Assembly (NCBI GenBank): GCA_021199865.1
Contig: JAJQHG010000124.1
Coordinates: 1-12,092 of the forward strand
Direction: 5' to 3'
Source of the DNA: Methanosphaera sp.
Lineage (GTDB): Archaea; Methanobacteriota; Methanobacteria; Methanobacteriales; Methanobacteriaceae
Length of the DNA stretch: 12,092 nt
Under the pieces are notes generated by a model. It saw only the letters and a program-made list of their open reading frames with translations. It made no database searches and had not been told where the DNA came from. The translations under genes were made by a program, and so were the position numbers. Each line of letters starts with the position of its first letter. Within the stretch, counting starts at the first letter, position 1. Positions 1-7,150 of this stretch are shown in pieces.

Positions 1-1
1 A

Positions 2-355
2 ATTATAACTGAAGTTCATGTAAAACAAGCAAAAAATCTAATAGAGCATAACAAGTTAATTGATGCTGTAATGACTCTACCTATACAACAACAAAAAGTA
101 TTAGAGGCAATAACATATCTAACTAAAAAACATGAGGAAATAACTTCTGGACGATTATATGAAGTATATGAAGATTTAGCTAAAAATGATAAAGTATCAT
201 ATCGTAGAATCTTTGACTTTATTAATGAATTAGAGCTTCTAGGCTTAATATCAGCTAATACTGTTTCTCGTGGACGTGGAAAAGGTAGAACTAATATTAT
301 AACTCTACAATGTGATCCTGATTTAGTTGAGGATAATTTATATAAAGGAAAATAA
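2..355 (+). CDS. cdc6: Orc1/Cdc6 replication initiator, C-terminal part (5' truncated by window edge)
   Basis: The frame is open from base 2, so the ATG at 71 is an internal methionine and not the start; the visible part is 117 residues plus a TAA. The fragment matches the C-terminal winged-helix domain of archaeal Orc1/Cdc6: a helix with HVKQA and IEHNKLIDAV, then a TLPIQQQKVLEAI helix, a SYRRIFDFINELELLGLI recognition-helix region and a basic wing (SRGRGKGRTN). In the family this domain binds origin repeats (ORB/mini-ORB) next to the AAA+ ATPase domain, which lies outside the window. The gene ends about 160 nt before the convergent pyrB stop. Archaeal cdc6 genes commonly sit beside the origin they control, usually on the 5' side, so the main origin would be off the left edge. 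Identity rests on domain pattern; which cdc6 paralogue this is cannot be told. Confidence 0.88.
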   Translation: MITEVHVKQAKNLIEHNKLIDAVMTLPIQQQKVLEAITYLTKKHEEITSGRLYEVYEDLAKNDKVSYRRIFDFINELELLGLISANTVSRGRGKGRTNIITLQCDPDLVEDNLYKGK

Positions 356-364
356 TTTTATTTA

Positions 365-380
365 ATTTAATTAATTAAAT
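365..380. repeat. 16-bp perfect AT palindrome
   Basis: ATTTAATTAATTAAAT is its own reverse complement and lies 10 nt after the cdc6 stop in the convergent spacer. It contains only A and T, so chance formation in such DNA is not improbable. It could be an easily melted or cruciform-prone element, or nothing. Confidence 0.4.
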
Positions 381-415
381 AATTTATTTATTTTATTATT
401 TTCCTATGTTATTTT

Positions 416-430
416 AAAAATATATAAAAA
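416..430 (-). terminator. oligo-T tracts downstream of pyrB
   Basis: Read on the minus strand this is two T5 runs separated by an AT stretch, 85 to 99 nt past the pyrB stop. It abuts the T8 tract that serves the opposite strand, so 416-439 looks like a back-to-back bidirectional terminator between converging genes. Confidence 0.4.
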
Positions 431-431
431 G

Positions 432-439
432 TTTTTTTT
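432..439 (+). terminator. oligo-T terminator of cdc6
   Basis: A run of eight T follows an A-rich stretch 77 nt after the cdc6 stop, with a further T-rich stretch (TTATTTTAT) behind it. Archaeal RNA polymerase terminates at such oligo-T tracts without needing a hairpin. The assignment is by composition and position only. Confidence 0.5.
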
Positions 440-484
440 CTTATTTTATAATTACTATTCATATAATTCTGTTTTTAAGAATAT

Positions 485-497
485 TTTCAAGTGTATC
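485..497 (-). other. mini-ORB-like Cdc6-binding motif
   Basis: On the minus strand the bases read GATACACTTGAAA. The 13-bp repeat I recall as bound by Methanothermobacter Cdc6-1 is TTTACACTTGAAA, so 11 of 13 positions agree and the 11-bp core TACACTTGAAA is exact. It sits in the cdc6/pyrB spacer. I saw only this one copy, without the G-string of full ORB elements, so it may be an isolated binding site and not an origin. The consensus is from memory. Confidence 0.4.
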
Positions 498-514
498 TAT
501 TTACTTTTAGTGAA

Positions 515-1432
515 CTATTTTTCTATTAATGAATCAAGTAATGCCATTCTTACAGGTACACCATTGAATGCTTGCTTGAAGTACATTGCATTCGGTAGTT
601 TATCAACATCAAAACTTATTTCATCGACCCTAGGTAATGGATGCATAACTATAACATCAGAATCTTCAATATTTTTAGCACTTAATGTGTATTCACCCTT
701 AACTTTATTATATTCCTGTGCATCAGGGAATCGTTCCTTCTGAATTCTAGTCATATATATAATATCAATATCATCAATATTATCATATAATGTTTTACTC
801 ATCCTGAATTTACAATTCATTTTCTCTAAATCATTAATAATTTCTGGAGGCATCTGTAATTCTGCTGGTGCAATAAATATCATTTCAACATTATACATAG
901 CTAGAGCATAAACTAAACTATGAACAGTACGACCATACTTAAGATCACCTACAAGTGCAATCTTAATATTATTAATACCGCCCATATTCTTATGTATAGT
1001 ATATAAATCTAATAATGTCTGTGTAGGATGTTGACCTGCACCATCACCAGCATTAATAACAGGAACATCAACATTATTTGAAATAAACCTTGCAGCACCC
1101 TCCATATCATGTCTTAAAACTATAGCATCACTATATTGTGAGATAATTTGTGCAGTATCATATAATACTTCACCCTTCTGTATACTTGTACCCTGTTTTT
1201 GATTAAATCCTATAACATCTCCACCAAGTCTTTTCATTGCTGTTTCAAATGAAAGACGTGTACGTGTTGATGGTTCATAAAACATGACTCCAAGTAATTT
1301 ACCATCAAGATCATGACAAACTTGTTTTGAATTAGCTATAGGCTCTAATTCATTTGCTAAATTCAATATATAATTAATATCACTCTTACTAAAATCCCTA
1401 ATAGATATAATATTCTTTAAATCAAAACTCAT
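515..1432 (-). CDS. pyrB: aspartate carbamoyltransferase catalytic subunit PyrB
   Basis: PyrB condenses carbamoyl phosphate with L-aspartate to N-carbamoyl-aspartate in cytoplasmic UMP synthesis. The 305-residue protein has the normal length of catalytic chains and carries all family landmarks: the carbamoyl-phosphate loop STRTR at residues 55-59 inside FYEPSTRTRLSFE, HPTQ at 135-138 after the GDGAGQ segment, the LVGDLKYGRTVHSL strand-loop of the aspartate domain, and HPLPR at 264-268. It is the last gene of a hef-trmI-pyrB series; its ATG is 14 nt past the trmI stop with only a weak ribosome-binding match (GAG...GTTGAT). In many archaea pyrI, the zinc-binding regulatory chain, follows pyrB directly. 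Here the next gene downstream is the convergent cdc6, so pyrI, if present, is elsewhere. Identity is essentially certain. Confidence 0.97.
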   Translation of the reverse strand: MSFDLKNIISIRDFSKSDINYILNLANELEPIANSKQVCHDLDGKLLGVMFYEPSTRTRLSFETAMKRLGGDVIGFNQKQGTSIQKGEVLYDTAQIISQYSDAIVLRHDMEGAARFISNNVDVPVINAGDGAGQHPTQTLLDLYTIHKNMGGINNIKIALVGDLKYGRTVHSLVYALAMYNVEMIFIAPAELQMPPEIINDLEKMNCKFRMSKTLYDNIDDIDIIYMTRIQKERFPDAQEYNKVKGEYTLSAKNIEDSDVIVMHPLPRVDEISFDVDKLPNAMYFKQAFNGVPVRMALLDSLIEK

Positions 1433-1446
1433 AGTATCAACTCTTA

Positions 1447-2181
1447 TTATAGCTTCCTTGCAAATGTAAGATATCCAGTGTGTCCTGCTAGCCTACTTGA
1501 TGGTCTTGTATGATTCTTCTTTATTTCTAATTCTCGAACATTTCCTTCTCTAATCTTAATATTCTTAAAATTATTGATAGATAACATTTTATGAACACTT
1601 TGGAATTGCTCTACATATGGAGTATATGCTACTATAAATCCACCAGTCTTAAGTATACGTTTAGCATCACTTATTACTTTATCTGGCTCTGGTAAGTCCA
1701 AAAACACCATATCCACAGATTCATCCTCTTCATCAAAGCCTTCAGTAACATCCTGATTATGTAAATTTATATTATTAAAACTTGTACCAGCAACATTTTC
1801 CTGTATTATCTTATAAAAATCTTCTCTAATTTCATATGTGGATACACAGCCTTTATCCCCAACAATATTTGCAAAAAATAGTAGACTACTACCAGCACCT
1901 GTACCTGACTCTACAACATAACTACCATTACCAATACCAGTAAATCCAACAATCAATCCTAAATCCTGTGGTAGGAGTATTGAACAATTTCTCTTCATTA
2001 ACTCTATATAATCATTAATATTAGGTTCAATTACAGTGTACTTCTTTCCAAGATGAGTTTCTAATACATCACCAACCTTAGCATTAACTATATCCTCTTT
2101 TGGAATAACACCTTTCTCACAATGAAACTCCTCATCATGTATAATATACTTTCTATTCTTTTTATCTACTATTATCTTCAT
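1447..2181 (-). CDS. trmI: tRNA (adenine-N1)-methyltransferase, TrmI family
   Basis: This is a 244-residue class I SAM-dependent methyltransferase of the TrmI/Gcd14 family, whose archaeal members methylate N1 of A57/A58 in the tRNA T-loop. Residues 1-60 form the small beta-rich N-terminal domain typical of the family. SAM motif I is VVESGTGAG at 89-97, an acidic motif II lies in STYEIREDF, and the catalytic-region motif is DLPEP at 162-166, followed by GGFIVAYTPYVEQ. The usual family motif is DLP.PW; here the last position is D, a small variation. It starts 22 nt after hef, preceded by AGTGATTGG, which offers a GTGAT match to the 16S rRNA tail, and ends 14 nt before pyrB, suggesting co-transcription with both. 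Family is confident; the exact modified position (57, 58 or both) cannot be read from sequence. Confidence 0.92.
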   Translation of the reverse strand: MKIIVDKKNRKYIIHDEEFHCEKGVIPKEDIVNAKVGDVLETHLGKKYTVIEPNINDYIELMKRNCSILLPQDLGLIVGFTGIGNGSYVVESGTGAGSSLLFFANIVGDKGCVSTYEIREDFYKIIQENVAGTSFNNINLHNQDVTEGFDEEDESVDMVFLDLPEPDKVISDAKRILKTGGFIVAYTPYVEQFQSVHKMLSINNFKNIKIREGNVRELEIKKNHTRPSSRLAGHTGYLTFARKL

Positions 2182-2203
2182 CCAATCACTTATTATCTAT
2201 CAA

Positions 2204-4450
2204 TTATTCTTCATGATATTCTCTTTGTGTCACATCAATAATATTATTAGCAGTTTTTGGGCCAATACCTTCAACCTGTGTTAACTCATTTTCTGAGGCA
2301 TTAACTAGATTCTTAACAGTTTTAAAGTATCTAAGTAAATTCTTTGCACTAACCGGACCAATTCCTGGTAGACTCTCAGTAATAAATAATTGTTGTTCGG
2401 GTAGTGTCACAGGCTTAGTCTGTGTTCTTATACTAACTTCCTTCTTATTATTCTTATTCTGTTGACGTATAGCTATTCTCTTTAGCATAAATGCTGTATC
2501 TGTCTCATTTTGTGTCTGTATAATGGGTATCTGGAAATCAATTGCAATACTTGTTAGAGCTCCACGTATAGCATTAGGATGTAAAAATGTATGATATATA
2601 TTATCTCCCTCTATTATCATAAGAGGCTTTGAACAATTTTCCTTTAACTGTTTTGCCTGCTGATATAATCGTTTATCTACTATTGACTTACTAAAATCAT
2701 CAACAGTCTTTCTTTCAATAATAATATCATCTGTTATCTGATAGTCACCAACACTCATTGTTTTAACATTAATTTTACACTTAATCTTATCTAATTCACG
2801 CATAATATTTGAGTTCTTCTCCCTATAATCCACATATAGTACAGCTTCAGCTTCATCATCACTAATTTCAAACTTATTATATGACTTAACATCCTCATCT
2901 TTCGCAATTGTATTCTCATCTAATGTTATCTGTCTATTTGATGAACTATATACCGTGTTTCTCATAGCCTTCTCTTTTCTTTGGCTAGCATAGTAATATG
3001 ATTCATCCACAGTATTCTTAGTCATTAATATGAACATTTCACCCTGAGATTTACGTCCTGTTCTACCTTTACGTTGAATCATCCTAATTTCTGATGGTAC
3101 AGGCTCATATAATATAACATAGTCTACTGATGGAATATCAATACCTTCCTCAGCTACACTAGTAGATATTAATATGTTATAATCATCGTTTTTAAATTTC
3201 TCAATAGTTTCTATCTGTTTTTTCTGGCTAAGACCCTTATCTTTCTCACGTGATGCTTGTCCATAGAATCTTAGAGACTTAAACTTATTTTCTTTACAGT
3301 TTTCATGTATTGCTTTAGTAGTATCCCTAAACTGGCTAAACACTATTATCTTGTTATCAGGATTATCCTTAAGTAACTGTTCTAATAACTCCATTAAACG
3401 TGTCATCTTAGGATGATCAATACCCCTATCAATATATTTACGTGTTAATAGAACTGCTTTATTAAATTTATAATCATTCTTAAGGCTCTTTGATGCCTTT
3501 GTCTTCTTCTTTTCTAGTTTCTTAAAATAATTATTTAGTGTCTTAATACTTTGTGTTTCAAGTAATTCTAATGAATGCATTATATTTATTACTTCTGTTA
3601 GTAATGATACACCTGTAAAATACTCCTTTTTTGGTTCACTACTAGTAGCAATCTTTTGTTGTAGTCTTGATTGCTCAACAAGTATAGACTTCTTTGATGG
3701 ATTAGAAATAGAATCAAGAATACCCATCTTTTTTAGTGTTTTAAGTCTAATCTTTAATGTTTCATCTATTAAATCCTTGATTTCCTGTAACTCTTTATTA
3801 AGCTTAACCTTTATCCATTTAACATTCACTGGATTAAAGTAGGGTGCAACATCAGGATCATCCTCACTTTTGATTACAACCTCTTTAACATATATATTAT
3901 GGGAAACCTCCTTAATCTTACTCTCCTCCCATCCAGGTGATGCTGTAAGACCAAGTATTAACTGATTTTCTGCTTTTTGAACATACTTTTGTGCTAAGTA
4001 TACATATGAATATGATCCAACAGCATGATGACATTCATCAAATACTATTAGACTAACATCACTAAAATTATATTCCTTAGATATAATATCTGACTCAACT
4101 GTTTGTGGAGTAGCACATATTACCCTATTATTTCTCCATATCTTCTTTCTATCACTAGGTGAATCATTACCTGTTATACTTGCAACGGTAGTATTTAAGA
4201 ATTTATCAAAACTATTCTTATGCTGTATTGTAAGTGGTTTACTAGGAGCAAGTATCAGTATCTTACTATCAGGGTAATCCTTTAATCTTTGTGCTCCAAC
4301 AAGTGCTGCTACAATAGTTTTACCCATAGCAGTAGGAGCTATAATCATAGTATTACCCTTATTTAATACATCAACTGCTAAGTGTTGTTGATATAATCTA
4401 CCCTCAATAGTTTCCTTATTAATATATTCATGTTCAATCCAGTTGTGCAT
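2204..4450 (-). CDS. hef: Hef, archaeal helicase-nuclease of the XPF/FANCM family
   Basis: Hef remodels and cleaves stalled or branched replication forks; it combines a FANCM-like superfamily 2 helicase with an XPF-like nuclease. All parts are visible in 748 residues, close to the length of known Hef proteins. Helicase: LYQQHLA at 19-25, Walker A APTAMGKT at 38-45, DECH at 138-141, LTASPG at 168-173, a long charged insert about 210-340, and motif VI QRKGRTGR at 459-466. Nuclease: VDYREKN strand, then ERKTVDD at 579-585, the ERKxxxD active site. A tandem helix-hairpin-helix region with LPGIGPVSAKNLL and VEGIGPKTANNII fills about 692-748. The gene is intact. It heads the hef-trmI-pyrB series. 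No Shine-Dalgarno sequence precedes the ATG and a TATA-like box lies only about 20 nt upstream, so the mRNA may be leaderless. Confidence 0.96.
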   Translation of the reverse strand: MHNWIEHEYINKETIEGRLYQQHLAVDVLNKGNTMIIAPTAMGKTIVAALVGAQRLKDYPDSKILILAPSKPLTIQHKNSFDKFLNTTVASITGNDSPSDRKKIWRNNRVICATPQTVESDIISKEYNFSDVSLIVFDECHHAVGSYSYVYLAQKYVQKAENQLILGLTASPGWEESKIKEVSHNIYVKEVVIKSEDDPDVAPYFNPVNVKWIKVKLNKELQEIKDLIDETLKIRLKTLKKMGILDSISNPSKKSILVEQSRLQQKIATSSEPKKEYFTGVSLLTEVINIMHSLELLETQSIKTLNNYFKKLEKKKTKASKSLKNDYKFNKAVLLTRKYIDRGIDHPKMTRLMELLEQLLKDNPDNKIIVFSQFRDTTKAIHENCKENKFKSLRFYGQASREKDKGLSQKKQIETIEKFKNDDYNILISTSVAEEGIDIPSVDYVILYEPVPSEIRMIQRKGRTGRKSQGEMFILMTKNTVDESYYYASQRKEKAMRNTVYSSSNRQITLDENTIAKDEDVKSYNKFEISDDEAEAVLYVDYREKNSNIMRELDKIKCKINVKTMSVGDYQITDDIIIERKTVDDFSKSIVDKRLYQQAKQLKENCSKPLMIIEGDNIYHTFLHPNAIRGALTSIAIDFQIPIIQTQNETDTAFMLKRIAIRQQNKNNKKEVSIRTQTKPVTLPEQQLFITESLPGIGPVSAKNLLRYFKTVKNLVNASENELTQVEGIGPKTANNIIDVTQREYHEE

Positions 4451-4463
4451 GTAATAAAATTTG

Positions 4464-4494
4464 TATATTATATTTATTAATTCTATATTTTTTC
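4464..4494 (-). promoter_or_regulatory. TATA-like promoter region of hef
   Basis: On the minus strand AAATATAA (4468-4475) and GAAAAAATATAGAA (4481-4494) resemble archaeal TATA boxes. Given the usual 22-27 nt from box centre to start site, the first would place transcription at or next to the hef ATG (leaderless) and the second would give a leader of about 12 nt. Composition is AT-rich throughout, so the exact box is uncertain. Confidence 0.4.
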
Positions 4495-4534
4495 TAGTAA
4501 ACTATAGAAATACTTTAACTATAATAAAAATAGT

Positions 4535-4541
4535 AAAAAAA
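4535..4541 (-). terminator. oligo-T terminator after acnX
   Basis: On the minus strand CACCTCCCCCTA is followed by seven T, then ACTATTTTTATTATAG, starting 26 nt after the acnX stop. This fits an archaeal oligo-T terminator closing the rpsO-recJ-acnX transcript before the hef promoter. Confidence 0.55.
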
Positions 4542-4566
4542 TAGGGGGAGGTGAATGATTAGATTA

Positions 4567-5766
4567 TTACTCTGTTATCATATCTATAAGGTTTTCTACA
4601 CTATCATAGACTACATCCATGTTTGCCATGTTAGGCACATAGTTTGCAGCCTTAGCAGAGTTTACACCAATAACTTCATAATCAAGATCCTCTACTGGTG
4701 CTACAACCATACATGTATCAGACACAATCTTTCCACCAGCAGACTCAATAATATCAAGATATCCACATTGTTTACTAATTGAGTTAATAGCCTTAGATGT
4801 GCATATCCATAGATCTCTCTTTAGCTTTCTATTTTTAAGAAGATATGCAACCTCTTGTATTTCTGTTATTGATGCATGAGGACATCCAAGACATACTAGG
4901 TCTGGTAGCTTATCAGTAGTACTTAACTGACTAATAGTCTCATCTATATCCTTTTGAGTAATAGTAACTTCTTCTAGTTGGTCAAAGCTTTCATGTACTC
5001 TTGCATAATCTGCTTCTGGTGTAATATTTTCTACATGATATAGACTTACAGCTCCACTACTAGCAAGTGCAGCTCCAAGTAACTTTAAGTTGTTACGTCC
5101 AGGATTACTATTTAATCTAAAGTATGGTTTCTTATCATTAACTATTTGTCCAACAAAGTATCCAAGAGCACCAATATTAATATCAGAGTTTATATCAGCA
5201 TCAACATTAAATATCATATCAGCAGTTCTGTTTTCTAGTAAATGATTTCCATAGTAAGGTGTTCTACCAACAATAGCCCCTAAAAGTGCACTTGGTCCAC
5301 CTTCACGGTTAGTTCTAGCACCAATCACACTATTCACATAGCATACTGCTGATGATTCACTCCATGCAACATGTTCATTAATCATTGGAGTATTACCTAT
5401 AAGATATGGTGTACATGTACATGTACTCATAACACCAATACTTTCATATCCCTTAATAATATCCACTTGTTTTTTAGTAAATTCCTCACTAAAACCTAGT
5501 TCTTCCCAGTTCTCAATATCTACACCTGCAGGATTAAGCATGCATTCTAGCTCTACATCAGCCTTCTTTCCAAGATCAACAACAAAATCTAGGCCTGCAT
5601 CACCTATTGTCTTATAGGATACACCAGATACCTGTGCTGATGTAATTGGTATCATCTTTGGTGCATCATATATTTTTCCTAGACTTACTAGTATCTCCAT
5701 ACATTCAGCCTTACCTTCACCATATTCACCATCATACATGTCTTGCTCATACTTTGTAAGTTCCAT
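4567..5766 (-). CDS. aconitase-X large subunit, probable phosphomevalonate dehydratase
   Basis: The protein (399 residues from this ATG) belongs to the AcnX/DUF521 family. In archaea the large subunit pairs with a small 'swivel' subunit to dehydrate (R)-5-phosphomevalonate to trans-anhydromevalonate 5-phosphate, an iron-sulfur step of the modified mevalonate route to isoprenoid lipids. Seen here: the family N-terminus LTKYEQDMYDGEYGEG, SAQVSGVSYKTIGDAGL, TCTCTPYL with Cys116 and Cys118, ESSAVCYVNSVIGARTNREGG, CLGCPH with Cys292 and Cys295, and TCMV with Cys352; some of these cysteines should hold the cluster. Upstream in-frame GTG (5775) and ATG (5772) exist; 5766 is preferred because GTGAT lies 4 nt before it and family members start near MxLTxxE. 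It begins 16 nt after the recJ-like stop. The small subunit is not in the window. Function as PMDh is by family, not proven here. Confidence 0.87.
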   Translation of the reverse strand: MELTKYEQDMYDGEYGEGKAECMEILVSLGKIYDAPKMIPITSAQVSGVSYKTIGDAGLDFVVDLGKKADVELECMLNPAGVDIENWEELGFSEEFTKKQVDIIKGYESIGVMSTCTCTPYLIGNTPMINEHVAWSESSAVCYVNSVIGARTNREGGPSALLGAIVGRTPYYGNHLLENRTADMIFNVDADINSDINIGALGYFVGQIVNDKKPYFRLNSNPGRNNLKLLGAALASSGAVSLYHVENITPEADYARVHESFDQLEEVTITQKDIDETISQLSTTDKLPDLVCLGCPHASITEIQEVAYLLKNRKLKRDLWICTSKAINSISKQCGYLDIIESAGGKIVSDTCMVVAPVEDLDYEVIGVNSAKAANYVPNMANMDVVYDSVENLIDMITE

Positions 5767-5782
5767 ACTCATCACTCTACTT

Positions 5783-7150
5783 TTAATTATTTATTTGGTA
5801 TTCTACCATATCATCTACTAAGTGTATAAAGTTATCCATCTGGTTGAATGGTATTGTTGCACCAGCTGCAATATTATGTCCACCACCAGAGCCATTAAAA
5901 TTATTTGATGCTTGATTCATAATAACTCCTAGGTTAACTCCCTTATCAACCATATTATCTGTAGTACGACTAGATACCTTTATAATATTATCCATCTTCA
6001 TAAGAGTAAGTACTGGTTTATCTGGTAGTATATTAAGATCTATTCCTATACTACTTACAGCAGCTGCTATCTGTTTCTGTTTAGCATCCTCAGTATATAT
6101 GTATTGTATATTATTCTCCTGGATACTACCCTCTCTCTTGATCCACTCAATACCTTCCTGCATATTCTGTCCATAGTCAGATAACAAGTTAACAGCATAA
6201 TCCATCTGATTATACTTACCTACTTCTATACTTATTGCTGCACTATACTCCTTATTCTTTCCACAAGCATTAAGTAAATTAGAGTATTCCTCAATATTAG
6301 ATAGTTCACTTCTTATATTATTAATCTTATAGGTTGTACCATAGATATCACTATTAATATCCATCAATGCATCCTTTAATTTATCATAATCATCACTATC
6401 TAGTTGACTAAGAAGTTTTGTCTTATCAATACCTAGTTCATCAAGAAAATTACTACTGGCCTCCATATCACCAGATAAGTTTTCTAGAGCAGGATGATAT
6501 GTATATGCTAATGCTTTACTTAGAGGTTGAGTAGTAGAATATGCTAGTTTTAAGTCATCACTAATACTCATAGACTTTTTCTCTATAGCTTCATCTAAAA
6601 TAAGTTTATTAATACCTTGTGGACCATTCTTAAACTGCATATCACCACATGCACCAGTTAGAGCTAGTCCTGCTAGTTCATAGTATCCATAGTCATGTAC
6701 TGATAGGTATGATAGTCCTGAACCACTAACATCCTTGGTTCCATCAATATCATATAAATGTGGGTTTACATGTACAAACTCTTTATCATTAACTTCAAGG
6801 TCTTTATCTGACTCATCAGGTATCTGATGATGATCAGCAATAATTACATCACCTTTTAGTTTAGATATACTTTCAAGTTTTCCACTACCCATATCTGAGA
6901 AAATAAATAGTTTATAACGGGATTTATTAAGTTCTTTTACATTACTATCCCTTAGACGAGGTAGTATTGTAACATGGAATTTACCTCCAGCCTTAGTAAT
7001 TGCATTAGCAAATATACCTGCAGAGGTTAGTCCATCAGCATCATTGTGAGAAATTAATCTCACAACATGCTGTTTTTCAATATGTGATCTTAGTAGATCA
7101 CAGGCTTCGTCAGCCTTACTTAACAAGTAATGCTGCTGTTGTTGGATCAT
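5783..7150 (-). CDS. RecJ-like DHH/DHHA1 phosphoesterase (archaeal GAN-type exonuclease candidate)
   Basis: This is a DHH-superfamily phosphoesterase of about 455 residues resembling archaeal RecJ homologues, some of which (GAN) associate with the GINS replication complex and degrade single strands. Metal-binding motifs are intact: SHNDADG at 34-40, FSDMGSG, DHH at 106-108, HVNPHLYD, and the C-terminal DHHA1 signature GSGGGHNIAAGA with GGGH near 422-425. It lacks the extra C-terminal domains of bacterial RecJ. The start is uncertain: ATG 7150 gives a 35-nt overlap with the end of rpsO, an in-frame ATG at 7174 would enlarge this to 59 nt, and no later ATG precedes the first motif. GGATGGAG just before 7150 is a modest ribosome-binding match. 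Overlap with rpsO and a 16-nt gap to acnX imply an operon. Nuclease versus nanoRNase-like activity cannot be settled from sequence. Confidence 0.9.
   Translation of the reverse strand: MIQQQQHYLLSKADEACDLLRSHIEKQHVVRLISHNDADGLTSAGIFANAITKAGGKFHVTILPRLRDSNVKELNKSRYKLFIFSDMGSGKLESISKLKGDVIIADHHQIPDESDKDLEVNDKEFVHVNPHLYDIDGTKDVSGSGLSYLSVHDYGYYELAGLALTGACGDMQFKNGPQGINKLILDEAIEKKSMSISDDLKLAYSTTQPLSKALAYTYHPALENLSGDMEASSNFLDELGIDKTKLLSQLDSDDYDKLKDALMDINSDIYGTTYKINNIRSELSNIEEYSNLLNACGKNKEYSAAISIEVGKYNQMDYAVNLLSDYGQNMQEGIEWIKREGSIQENNIQYIYTEDAKQKQIAAAVSSIGIDLNILPDKPVLTLMKMDNIIKVSSRTTDNMVDKGVNLGVIMNQASNNFNGSGGGHNIAAGATIPFNQMDNFIHLVDDMVEYQINN

Noticed and set aside
71..355. ATG at 71 as start of a small 94-residue gene
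   Set aside because: The same frame is open back to base 2 and the upstream residues continue the Orc1/Cdc6 winged-helix domain, so this is an internal methionine.
510..743. + strand reading frame over the pyrB 3' end
   Set aside because: It is antisense to an unambiguous pyrB and shows no recognisable domain or ribosome-binding site.
5411..5426. 16-bp perfect palindrome GTACATGTACATGTAC
   Set aside because: It is explained by alternating ACA and TGT codons for the conserved Thr-Cys-Thr-Cys-Thr segment of the aconitase-X protein.
5773..5775. GTG at 5775 (and ATG at 5772) as acnX start
   Set aside because: The ATG at 5766 has a better placed GTGAT match and fits the family N-terminus, so the upstream codons are probably untranslated.
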